Translations under genes and position numbers: made by a program
The notes under the pieces: model-generated
The model's database searches: none
Seen by the model: the letters and a program-made list of their open reading frames with translations, nothing else
Told to the model about the DNA's origin: nothing
IMG/VR virus record: IMGVR_UViG_3300021479_000021
Span: 1 to 60,448 of that record
DNA length: 60,448 nt
Direction: 5' to 3' (one strand)
Source: a virus
Shown: one piece after another, positions 7,477-14,880 of the stretch
How positions within the stretch are numbered: the first letter of the stretch is position 1
Layout of the letters: every line of letters starts with the position of its first letter

Positions 7477-8013
7477 CTAAATTGTTAATTTCTCAAGCTT
7501 GTTAAGATAATCTTCTGTAACTCTTTTTTTCTCCTCCATTTGTAATAGATATTCCTTTATTTCCTTTATCAATGATGTTTCGTATTTTAGGAATCCCTTA
7601 TACTTGTTTATGGCATCAGCTACAGCTTCTTCTCTGGTTGGGAAAATATCACCTAAATAGTTTCCGTTTCTTTCAACATTTGGCATTTCAGGATCTACTT
7701 CAGCTTGTATAAGAACACCATCGGTTACACTAAACACAGTAATAGGATTTTCTATAACATCATCACCGTTAATAATGTCATGAATAACATCAGTTTTTAC
7801 GAGTTCTTTTAATTTAGCAAAAACTTGTGATTTTTCGCAGAAATCCACTTGATATGTAGCTTCTAGTGTTTTCTTATTTACAGAAAAAACAGCAGGCCAG
7901 TGTTTCTCTCCTACAGCAATATAATCAATCTCATCTTTGGTATAATTTCGTACTATATAATTTTCAGATCCTTTTTTTATGTCAAGAAGCTTTCTAAGTG
8001 TTAATGCTTTCAT
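7477..8013 (-). CDS. Unknown 178-residue protein
   Basis: A soluble protein of alternating strands and a C-terminal coiled-coil-like tail (EIKEYLLQMEEKKRV). No family recognised. It is preceded by promoter motif copy 2 about 47 nt upstream. It ends in a run of stops (TAG TAG TAA). Confidence 0.65.
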   Translation of the reverse strand: MKALTLRKLLDIKKGSENYIVRNYTKDEIDYIAVGEKHWPAVFSVNKKTLEATYQVDFCEKSQVFAKLKELVKTDVIHDIINGDDVIENPITVFSVTDGVLIQAEVDPEMPNVERNGNYLGDIFPTREEAVADAINKYKGFLKYETSLIKEIKEYLLQMEEKKRVTEDYLNKLEKLTI

Positions 8014-8059
8014 ATCCTTTAAGTAGTTTAGTTAAACAAATATATACATTTAAACGGAA

Positions 8060-8088
8060 TTTATATCCAAATGTTTCAAAAAGTTTTA
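8060..8088 (-). promoter_or_regulatory. Phage promoter motif, copy 2, overlapping a start codon
   Basis: The minus strand reads AAAACTTTTTGAAACATTTG then GATATAAAT, matching copies at 7436 and 11120, and lies upstream of the gene at 7477-8013. On the plus strand the same bases hold the ATG and first codons (MFQKVL) of the gene at 8071, so the DNA has two uses. Confidence 0.6.
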
Positions 8089-8877
8089 AGTTTTTCTGAA
8101 TTCATAAAAGAAAATGCAAATATAGCTAGTTCTATTTCAGCTAAAGGTCTGGAATTCACCAACAAAATTAAATCTTTAGATACTGGTAAACCGCAGTACA
8201 AACATATGCCTTGCTATGAATTTGTATACAAATTTATGAAAATGTATAAACCTGACCTTCCATCAGCTATATTAACAGATCTTAAAATGGCATACAAAAA
8301 GGATATTGGAACCCTTCCAGCTAAAGAATATCTTGAATTAACAAAGAAGAGCTTGCAGGTACCAAGTCAACCAGAAACAATGAGAGGCCTTGAATATGTG
8401 AATCAAAAATATGGTATTGGTAGAATAGTAACTGTTGACCAGGCCAAAATAGGTGATGCAATATCTTTTTGGGTTTATCAATTTATAGAGTTCTCAAGAA
8501 AAGAGAAAAACTACTCCTTCCCTACTACAGAAGCAAGTTTTAAACAGTATTTATTAAAGAACAAATTAGTTGAATCTACATTACCAGAATGGTTAATTGA
8601 AGGTGCACGAATAGAATATGGTCACTATGGTATTATCTCAGATATTGATTCAGAATATTTATACCTAACATCTTCCGGAGAAAAGAATGGTTGTAATGGT
8701 ATATGGAATGGTGTACCTAAATCAGAGTGCTCGGAAAATTTTACTAAAATAAGAAAAGCTGATTTAAAGAAATTTCAAAACAAATCATTTGATGATATGC
8801 TTTTCAGATCTACTGACGAACTTACAAATAAAAGGATTCAAATAATAATGAGAAGTTATATACTGAATTTTATATAA
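8071..8877 (+). CDS. Papain-like (CHAP/NlpC-type) protein with capsid-targeting-like N-terminus, frameshifted near the end
   Basis: The N-terminus (MFQKVLSFSEFIKEN) fits the T4-type capsid-targeting pattern seen in other proteins here. The body has the papain-like layout: MPCYEFVYKF (candidate Cys), KIGDAISFW and GHYGIISD (candidate His). There is no signal peptide, so it may travel in the virion. The frame stops at 8877, but a coding-like -1 frame (KLYTEFYISIDEDIKEILN and on) runs to TAA at 9048-9050. An indel in the AAAA run at 8830-8833 would join them, giving about 325 residues. Confidence 0.6.
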   Translation: MFQKVLSFSEFIKENANIASSISAKGLEFTNKIKSLDTGKPQYKHMPCYEFVYKFMKMYKPDLPSAILTDLKMAYKKDIGTLPAKEYLELTKKSLQVPSQPETMRGLEYVNQKYGIGRIVTVDQAKIGDAISFWVYQFIEFSRKEKNYSFPTTEASFKQYLLKNKLVESTLPEWLIEGARIEYGHYGIISDIDSEYLYLTSSGEKNGCNGIWNGVPKSECSENFTKIRKADLKKFQNKSFDDMLFRSTDELTNKRIQIIMRSYILNFI

Positions 8878-9051
8878 GTATAGATGAAGATATAAAAGAA
8901 ATTCTTAATTCGTATAAATGGGTTAAAGTTAAAAAATACACATTGGATGAATCTTTATCATGGGAAGAAAGATATAGAAAATTAGAGGAACATCACATTG
9001 AGGAAACAACATTTCTAATTAACAAGATTAGATCCATACTATCAAAATAAA

Positions 9052-9300
9052 CTACATCAATCTTTCAATTTCTTTTTTAAGTTCTTTGATAGTATCTCTT
9101 TGTTCATCAACAATCTCCTCTAGGTTTAATTTTTCATCAAGGACTCTTTTGTAGTTACCATTAATGTATTTTTTCTCATCCATTAAACCATTGATAACAT
9201 CAACCATAAGATTAATAAGTTGTTGTTCACCTTCCTGAATCTCGTAGTCTTTCGGTTTATCTTCTAAAAATTTCTTTACTATTTCCTTCTCGTAACTCAT
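9052..9300 (-). CDS. Small coiled-coil protein
   Basis: An 82-residue highly charged helical protein. The second half (LDEKLNLEEIVDEQRDTIKE) has heptad spacing typical of a coiled coil. The start lies one base from the end of the NUDIX gene, so it is in the same transcript. Confidence 0.65.
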   Translation of the reverse strand: MSYEKEIVKKFLEDKPKDYEIQEGEQQLINLMVDVINGLMDEKKYINGNYKRVLDEKLNLEEIVDEQRDTIKELKKEIERLM

Positions 9301-9301
9301 G

Positions 9302-9826
9302 TTACAAATATAATAATTGTTTGATTAACGGTTCAGAATTTTTTAACAAATCTTCCAGACCGAAATGTAAATCAAGTATTTCTATTTCCTCCAGAGTATA
9401 CCATTTGGCTTGTTCATTCTCCCAATCTAATATAGGTTTAAATTCTTCATCAACAATTCCGATATAGTTGAAATAAGTAAATTTATCATTAGCTGTTTTA
9501 AAAATATACGCAGGCACTAATTGTAGTGGTCCCAAATATCCAGTTTCTTCCTGAAGTTCTCTTAAAGCAACTACTTCAGGATCAAAATCAGTATAATCGT
9601 CTTCATCAAATTTACCACCAAAAACTCCCCAGGTGTGAGGTTCATTTACTTCAGCACTACGAAACCCAAGAAGTATCCTTTTAGTCTTTGTACATATAGG
9701 TAATACACCAGTACCATGATCACCGTAGAAAGCCTCCCCAGAACTATTATCATGAACCTCATACGATTCTTGTTCATTTCTTTTACCTAATTCAAAAGAT
9801 TCATACGTTTGAAAGTATTTCATCAT
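9302..9826 (-). CDS. NUDIX hydrolase
   Basis: A clear NUDIX box lies near residues 68-97: GGKF, a slightly enlarged spacer, then RELQEETGY, the core metal-binding helix. NUDIX enzymes cleave nucleoside diphosphates linked to another moiety; the substrate cannot be told from sequence. The N-terminus (MMKYFQTYESFELGK) matches the capsid-targeting-like motif shared by several proteins here, so it may be packaged in the phage head (inference). Confidence 0.85.
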   Translation of the reverse strand: MMKYFQTYESFELGKRNEQESYEVHDNSSGEAFYGDHGTGVLPICTKTKRILLGFRSAEVNEPHTWGVFGGKFDEDDYTDFDPEVVALRELQEETGYLGPLQLVPAYIFKTANDKFTYFNYIGIVDEEFKPILDWENEQAKWYTLEEIEILDLHFGLEDLLKNSEPLIKQLLYL

Positions 9827-9898
9827 TTATATATAAATCAAATGATATGAAGTTTAATTCTTAATAGTGATATATACTAAAAATAAAATAAGAACTTA

Positions 9899-10828
9899 AT
9901 GAAGAATTACGTTAAAACATTTGAACAGTTTGTAGCCGGTAAACTTGAAAAAATATACGAAGCAGATCTACCTATTAAACCAACTGGTGACAGTATTAAA
10001 ACTTCCGATGATGCTCTTAAAGCTCTTATTAAAGATCCAGAAATTAAAACATTTAAATTCATAAAGGATACACCTTATGAAAAAGTTATCGAGACTAAAA
10101 AAGCAATTGCTCCAGCGGTAACTTTTCCAGAAAGAGGTGGCGACCTTAATTATGCAGGAACTAATATTAATATAGACGATACAAATTTTGTAAAAGATTC
10201 CCAAGAGATTGAAAAGAAATTTCAATGGATCAAAAACAGACTTGAAAAAATTACACCAAACGAATTTGAAAGTAAATTTAAGGCTGTTCAGGAAGAATAT
10301 ACTAAAAGATTCAAAGATTCTGAACTTACTATAACAGACGATAATATCGAGTACAGCCACAAATTTGTTCAAAATGATAATATCGCTCAAAGGGATTATA
10401 CAACAGCTGATGGTAAGACAATCAAAAAAGGTGATAAAATACCACAAAATGCTAAAGTTCTTCACTTCTTAGTTGGTAAAGTTTCAAAACCTACCGAAGA
10501 GCCTGCTCAACAAGAAACATTTATTCAATTAGCAAGTAAAACAATAACAATAAAAGTACCTACTCTTAAGGAACCTATGCAGGCAACACTCGCTAAAATA
10601 AAAGAACTTCAAGAGGCAGGATTCCCTGTTTCTGGATCGGGAAATTTGAGAATTATCAATAAAACTCCTATGTGGATTAAGAAACAAGATTATATGAATG
10701 CTATAAATCTCATTAACAATGATATTCATGATACATTTGTACTAAACGATGGTAAAAGAATTGATGGGTTTATGGCTCCAGCCGACCCAGAACTTTCTAA
10801 ACAATATTTTGCAAATAAAGGACAATAA
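9899..10828 (+). CDS. Unknown protein with capsid-targeting-like N-terminus
   Basis: 309 residues, starting MKNYVKTFEQFVAGKLEKIY. This is the best local example of the T4-like targeting motif, and it is followed by IYE-A at residues 21-24, which fits the T4 prohead protease rule [IL]xE|[AG]. The body is Lys/Thr/Pro-rich and soluble with no recognised catalytic motif. It is likely an internal head protein (inference). A perfect palindrome terminator follows. Confidence 0.65.
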   Translation: MKNYVKTFEQFVAGKLEKIYEADLPIKPTGDSIKTSDDALKALIKDPEIKTFKFIKDTPYEKVIETKKAIAPAVTFPERGGDLNYAGTNINIDDTNFVKDSQEIEKKFQWIKNRLEKITPNEFESKFKAVQEEYTKRFKDSELTITDDNIEYSHKFVQNDNIAQRDYTTADGKTIKKGDKIPQNAKVLHFLVGKVSKPTEEPAQQETFIQLASKTITIKVPTLKEPMQATLAKIKELQEAGFPVSGSGNLRIINKTPMWIKKQDYMNAINLINNDIHDTFVLNDGKRIDGFMAPADPELSKQYFANKGQ

Positions 10829-10831
10829 AAC

Positions 10832-10859
10832 AAAAGGTGAGATTTAAATCTCACCTTTT
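10832..10859. terminator. Bidirectional intrinsic terminator
   Basis: A perfect 28-nt palindrome (AAAAGGTGAGATTT and complement) lies between convergent genes ending at 10828 and 10860 and is flanked by T- and A-runs. Confidence 0.8.
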
Positions 10860-11084
10860 TTATTTTAACTTATCGAATTCATCTAAAACTTCCTGATACT
10901 CCACCTCGGTTAGACCATATCTAACTTTATAATTGTTTTCTGGATCTCTAAAACTTTTCTCATTTAAAGACCAAAATTCCTTACGTCCAGAATCTTTATC
11001 ATGATCTAAGTTCTTCAAACCAATCATATTACTTTCATGTGATTTTGAAAAATGTGGCCTTTCGTTTATTATAATTCTGCTCAT
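10860..11084 (-). CDS. Small unknown protein
   Basis: A 74-residue charged protein containing HFSKSHESNMIG and a C-terminal helix (LTEVEYQEVLDEFDKL). No family recognised. It is preceded by promoter motif copy 3 about 40 nt upstream. Confidence 0.6.
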   Translation of the reverse strand: MSRIIINERPHFSKSHESNMIGLKNLDHDKDSGRKEFWSLNEKSFRDPENNYKVRYGLTEVEYQEVLDEFDKLK

Positions 11085-11119
11085 TTTATTTGATAGTTTA
11101 TTTAAACAACTATACGTAT

Positions 11120-11149
11120 TTTATATACAAATGTTTCAAAAAGTTTTAA
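11120..11149 (-). promoter_or_regulatory. Phage promoter motif, copy 3
   Basis: The minus strand reads AAAACTTTTTGAAACATTTG then TATATAAAA, almost identical to copies 1 and 2, located upstream of the gene at 10860-11084. Confidence 0.6.
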
Positions 11150-11150
11150 T

Positions 11151-11996
11151 TTAATAAAATTTATAGTCTGTTACCTTCTGACCCTTCATAATTGAAATCA
11201 TATAGTTTTGATATTTCTTCTGTGTCACGGTATAGTATATAGCATCCCTTCTATAAGTATCAAATTCTGGCTTATACTCATTATCTCTATCTTTACCGAG
11301 AACTATTATTATGTTATAGGCACCACCAAAATTCTTAACATAGAAACCAATATTATTCAAATCATATTTTAACAAACATGAGTGATGTCCAGGAGAAATA
11401 ATAAACTTAGCAGCCCAGTTGTACTTCTTATAATATTCAAGGGCCTCAGGACTATATTTGTTTCTCAACTTATCTGTACTAAATTCTCCGGTTACAATCT
11501 CTGTTACAATTTTAACATCTTTTTCAAAAGTTATATTCTTTTCAATTGTTTCACTTCTTTCTGATACACAATAAAACAGTTTAGAATTGATATAATGATT
11601 GATAGCAGAATTTGAATTAGATAGTTCTATACCATACATTTGATTATAATACTGACTTAGTTCGGCCTCAAGTGAAAGCTTCCTAGAATATTTAAGCTCT
11701 GTCATACCTTTACTTTGTCTATAATTATTTACAAATTCCATGATATTTTTATATTCATTCTGATATTGGATATTATTAGAATCAACATCTTTTATACGTT
11801 CATTCCAGAAATTAGTACTATCCTTCATTTGTTTCAAATAGTAATAATCCCATTCTTTATAGTTTTTAGGCTTTACAAGGACATTAAAATTAGCTTTATC
11901 AAATACCTTAGGATATTTAAGCCATTTCTTTACGGGACCCGTGAATGATATCAGGAGGCTGGTTATAAACAGAATGATTAGGATATACTTTTTCAT
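11151..11996 (-). CDS. Exported CAP/SCP-like protein
   Basis: A signal peptide (MKKYILIILFITSLLISF) precedes a 260-residue mature part. Residues around 88-120 (FVNNYRQSKGMTELKYSRKL then a helix rich in Ala/Leu) follow the opening of CAP (SCP/PR-1) domains, and HHSCLLKYDLNNIGFYV resembles the conserved His and IG strand near the domain's end. CAP domains bind lipids or peptidoglycan-related ligands outside the cell. The match is by pattern only. Confidence 0.5.
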   Translation of the reverse strand: MKKYILIILFITSLLISFTGPVKKWLKYPKVFDKANFNVLVKPKNYKEWDYYYLKQMKDSTNFWNERIKDVDSNNIQYQNEYKNIMEFVNNYRQSKGMTELKYSRKLSLEAELSQYYNQMYGIELSNSNSAINHYINSKLFYCVSERSETIEKNITFEKDVKIVTEIVTGEFSTDKLRNKYSPEALEYYKKYNWAAKFIISPGHHSCLLKYDLNNIGFYVKNFGGAYNIIIVLGKDRDNEYKPEFDTYRRDAIYYTVTQKKYQNYMISIMKGQKVTDYKFY

Positions 11997-12000
11997 AAGC

Positions 12001-12032
12001 TAAAACTAATAAATTTATTCAGATATAATAAC
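12001..12032 (-). promoter_or_regulatory. Shared upstream element of exported-protein genes, copy 1
   Basis: The plus strand reads TAAAACTAATAAA, then TTCAGATATAATAAC after a short gap. The same two blocks occur at 24997-25029, and in both places they sit just upstream of a minus-strand gene for an exported protein. Likely a promoter or operator. Confidence 0.4.
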
Positions 12033-12065
12033 AGTTTACGAAAAATTATGATAAAGGTTACAGTA

Positions 12066-12092
12066 CACAATAAACTAAGCTGGTTTATTGTG
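12066..12092. terminator. Hairpin between minus-strand genes
   Basis: A 10-bp inverted repeat (CACAATAAAC ... GTTTATTGTG) with a short loop follows the broken gene at 12119-12334. There is no long T-run on the minus strand, so terminator function is uncertain. Confidence 0.3.
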
Positions 12093-12118
12093 CATAAAAA
12101 TGTTTATTATATTGATTA

Positions 12119-12334
12119 TTAAGTATTTATAATTACTTTATTTAAAATATTGAAACTTTCTAATCTTCTATCAATAAGTTTTTCTACATCCCTTAAATAT
12201 GGAGCAAAATTAATAGGATATTTTGTTGTTGTTGAAAAACTAGCTTGGTAATATATACCACCAAAGAAATCAGTTTTTGTATGAATTTCTATACCTTTTT
12301 ATACTTTAAACAATACATTATCTTTATTCATCAT
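12119..12334 (-). pseudogene. Small gene interrupted by an in-frame TAA
   Basis: From ATG 12334, directly after the lysozyme gene, the frame reads 11 codons, TAA at 12299-12301, then 59 further coding-like codons (GIEIHTKTDFFGGIYYQ ... LRDVEKLIDRRLES) to TAA 12119-12121. The two pieces together would make a protein of about 71 residues. No family recognised. Confidence 0.45.
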
Positions 12335-12336
12335 AT

Positions 12337-12954
12337 CTACTTATTTTGAATGAGTTTTTTAGCCATATTAAGATCATCATTTAACCTTTTCTTCCAACCA
12401 TATTTATTATGCTCCCAATTACTTAAACGTTGTAGCCAGGTCAATCTTGTAAAATACAAAATTTCTACTGTAATATTCTTATCCTGATTTAAATGATTAA
12501 TGTTTTTATAACCAAGACTTCTTAAACCAGTAGCAGGACCGGAAATCCAGCAAGCCTCAGCTACCATCAATCTAATCGAAGGATCTTCAATTTTATTAAG
12601 TTCATAAGTTAACCAAAAAGACTTAGCTATAAATTTAGCTTCTCCCCATGTTAAAGACATTAATCCTTCTCTGGTTGGTTTTTTACCAACTATTTTATGA
12701 GCAGCGGTTTTCCAGTAATAATAAGTGATACCATGATTAGTCAATCCAGACGGATCTTCTACTTTTGCTCTTTCACCTATACCACCTTCCCATTTTGAAA
12801 CTAATTTAAACCATACAACAAAAGCTGTATCCTCTACTACTTTCTCTTTAACAATTACTTCAGATTCCGGGAATGAATAAATATCATTATCATATTCGAC
12901 AAAAGTAAAAGCTGTTGATATTAGTATAACAATTAATAATACAATGTGTTTCAT
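12337..12954 (-). CDS. Exported GH108-type lysozyme (endolysin)
   Basis: A signal peptide (MKHIVLLIVILISTAF) is followed by a glycoside hydrolase 108 pattern: KWEGG with the catalytic Glu near residue 54, DPSGLTNHGIT, LTWGEAKFIAKSFW and a late helix with SGPATGLRSLG. These enzymes cleave the glycan backbone of peptidoglycan. The N-terminal signal suggests Sec export, or signal-arrest release, during lysis. No holin was recognised beside it. Confidence 0.8.
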   Translation of the reverse strand: MKHIVLLIVILISTAFTFVEYDNDIYSFPESEVIVKEKVVEDTAFVVWFKLVSKWEGGIGERAKVEDPSGLTNHGITYYYWKTAAHKIVGKKPTREGLMSLTWGEAKFIAKSFWLTYELNKIEDPSIRLMVAEACWISGPATGLRSLGYKNINHLNQDKNITVEILYFTRLTWLQRLSNWEHNKYGWKKRLNDDLNMAKKLIQNK

Positions 12955-12996
12955 ATTAAAATTTTATTTTTATTTTACGTTAAAAATCACAGTTAC

Positions 12997-14250
12997 TTAA
13001 AGTATTATCAAATCCACAGTGGATTTGAAAGAATTTAAGCTTGAAGAACTACGAGATGAGTCGTAGAGAACTCTATAACTGTATAAGAGTTTCTTTTGTT
13101 TAAATGTATAATATAATTCTTTAAATGTGCTGAAAACCTCAGGTACCATTTCCTTCCAACGGGTAGGTACAAGATTCACACATTCTCTGTTTATACTATC
13201 ATATTCATTCAAACCTTTACTTAGAAGAAAACTTCTGTAAGTAATTTCTTTTGATGCAGCTACTGAATCGTAATCATTAATATTTTCTAACTGCCCAATA
13301 AAGGAGCTATATTCGGGCCTTACTTCTTTAAATTTAATATCATTCAAAGTAAGTCTTTTCTTTAAATTATTTACAAAATTATTACGGTTCCATGAGTTGA
13401 GTAATTTATTCAGTTTCTTACCTTTCTTATGATTCTTAGATTTCATATTTAAGTTTTCTAATCCAACACAAGATACCCTGTAGTGCTTACATAAGCTTAT
13501 TACATGTTTAGATATAGTAACGGTTTCATACAACTTTTTATTCGTTGAAGCTTCATTCAACTTTCTTAAATCAATGATCTCTTTATAAACTTCTTTCTTG
13601 TTATTATAATTAATATCCATAATAGAAAGACCTATGTAATTAGGATTTAAATCTAAACCTAAATATCTATTTCTCTTTGGTTCATATACTGATTTAGTGA
13701 GTAAAGAAGGATCATAACTGATCCATACATTACTATCTGAAATCATAAAGTTGAAATAAGCCTTCTTTTCTTTACAAAGTAATTGAATTTTATAAAGATT
13801 TGCTCTTTCACCTTTTGATAATTTTAATGGTATCAAATATTTAACACCACATTTAGGCTTGAATATCATCATATTATTTAAAATATCTAATTCAGCTTTC
13901 CTATTACCACAATGATCTAATCTACTCCCTCTAATTGAAATAGGAATATTTTTATTATAAGTATTTTTTCGCCCATATTTTTTATTAAAGAACTCTTTCT
14001 TACCACCAAAGTATATCTTTTCTTCTCTATTTAATTCAGATGCTATTTTAACAGCTTCTTTAATGAAGGAAGCATCAAGTAATTCAATATTTTTCATATT
14101 ATCTTTTACTAGCCATTCTAATTTCGAAACATTAGTTACTTTATCCTTCATGATTCTATTATAAGCAAACCTTACCACGGAACTATACTGCTCTATAAAC
14201 CTAATATCTTTAAATACACTTTGTGATTTCTTTATCGTTACTATTTGCAC
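12997..14250 (-). CDS. TnpB-like RuvC nuclease lacking the zinc finger
   Basis: 417 residues from GTG 14250. The three RuvC motifs are intact: LGLDLNPNYIGLSI (Asp), CVGLENLNM (Glu) and NDYDSVAASKEI (Asp, with the D-x-x-AA pattern). RPEYSSFIGQL corresponds to the TnpB stretch before the zinc ribbon, but the CxxC ribbon itself is absent, so RuvC-III follows immediately. TnpB enzymes cut DNA guided by an omega-RNA that overlaps their 3' end; the 3' end here is unusually rich in hairpins. No TnpA is near. It could be active or a repurposed regulator. Confidence 0.75.
   Translation of the reverse strand: MQIVTIKKSQSVFKDIRFIEQYSSVVRFAYNRIMKDKVTNVSKLEWLVKDNMKNIELLDASFIKEAVKIASELNREEKIYFGGKKEFFNKKYGRKNTYNKNIPISIRGSRLDHCGNRKAELDILNNMMIFKPKCGVKYLIPLKLSKGERANLYKIQLLCKEKKAYFNFMISDSNVWISYDPSLLTKSVYEPKRNRYLGLDLNPNYIGLSIMDINYNNKKEVYKEIIDLRKLNEASTNKKLYETVTISKHVISLCKHYRVSCVGLENLNMKSKNHKKGKKLNKLLNSWNRNNFVNNLKKRLTLNDIKFKEVRPEYSSFIGQLENINDYDSVAASKEITYRSFLLSKGLNEYDSINRECVNLVPTRWKEMVPEVFSTFKELYYTFKQKKLLYSYRVLYDSSRSSSSLNSFKSTVDLIIL
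13008..13093 (-). ncRNA. Candidate omega-RNA-like structured 3' end of the TnpB-like gene
   Basis: Three consecutive inverted repeats lie within the last 32 codons: 13068-13093 (GAACTC/GAGTTC-type stem), 13049-13066 (CTACGA/TCGTAG) and 13008-13028 (TCAAATCCAC/GTGGATTTGA, nearly loopless). The encoded peptide is a low-complexity Ser-rich tail, as expected if RNA structure constrains the DNA. In TnpB systems this is where the guide RNA scaffold lies, with the guide just downstream (about 12960-13007). Function is inferred. Confidence 0.35.
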
Positions 14251-14296
14251 TAAATACTTTATTCATTTCGATAAAGTATATATCTGAAATAATGTG

Positions 14297-14327
14297 TTTG
14301 ACTTATTAAATATTTTCGCTACTTTTG
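14297..14327 (+). promoter_or_regulatory. Consensus Bacteroidota promoter
   Basis: TTTG at 14297-14300, a 19-nt spacer, then TACTTTTG at 14320-14327. This is an exact fit to TTTG-N19-TAnnTTTG. There is no start codon for a sizeable gene within the next 260 nt. Confidence 0.6.
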
Positions 14328-14333
14328 TATATA

Positions 14334-14404
14334 AAATATAACACCTGATAAAATTTATATTCAACTGTTGTAACACTAAATGAAAAATAAAAGGTTTTCA
14401 TTTT
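14334..14404 (+). ncRNA. Candidate small RNA
   Basis: The transcript expected from the promoter at 14297-14327 would run about 70 nt to a hairpin (AAATGAAAA/TTTTCATTT stem, 14378-14403). The hairpin ends in T's but is AT-rich and so a weak terminator. The region includes CAACTGTTG. It could also be only a long leader for the operon at 14599. Confidence 0.3.
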
Positions 14405-14540
14405 AATGATTTCAGCTTTCTTAAGTATTAGGGTATATTTTTAAGAGAGCAATTGTAATAAACAACATTTCGTAAATCATATTTAAAACAAATATACAAA
14501 ATTTATATAGATTTTCTATATTTTGTTTTGAATAATTCAT

Positions 14541-14548
14541 TATATTTG
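14541..14548 (+). promoter_or_regulatory. -7 box upstream of the ATPase/array operon
   Basis: TATATTTG fits TAnnTTTG, about 50 nt before ATG 14599. Upstream TTTTG boxes are present but closer than the usual 19 nt. It likely drives the operon running into array B. Confidence 0.4.
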
Positions 14549-14598
14549 CCTCAGATTAGAACAAATATATTTCATTAACATTCAAAATTATATAGTAA

Positions 14599-14880
14599 AT
14601 GCCTTACCTTACAGCCATTATAATTATATGTTTCATTATCTTTTTACTTCAAAAACGCAAAAAAGGAGATAAATTAAGTGATAAAATAAAATTGTTCATG
14701 GAAAATAATCCAGATGATAATGTAACAATCCTTGCAGCTAAAATAGCAAAGAGTGAAGATTTTAACTTTATCCCTTTTAATGTGGCTGAAGAATATTGTT
14801 ATCTTATAAATGACGATAAACCTGTTGATCATTTGGATGAAGAGTATGATATCAGTATTAACCTAAACAGAAATGATTAA
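14599..14880 (+). CDS. Small membrane-anchored protein
   Basis: 93 residues with one N-terminal transmembrane helix (LTAIIIICFIIFLL) followed by a basic patch (QKRKKG) and an acidic cytoplasmic tail. First gene of the operon leading to array B; it overlaps the next gene by 8 nt. Function unknown. Confidence 0.65.
   Translation: MPYLTAIIIICFIIFLLQKRKKGDKLSDKIKLFMENNPDDNVTILAAKIAKSEDFNFIPFNVAEEYCYLINDDKPVDHLDEEYDISINLNRND

Larger units (their letters stand above)
14251..14598. other. 348-nt intergenic region with two promoters
   Basis: No gene on either strand. It holds a consensus promoter (14297-14327), a hairpin (14378-14403) and a second -7 box (14541-14548) that serves the gene at 14599. 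Confidence 0.5.
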
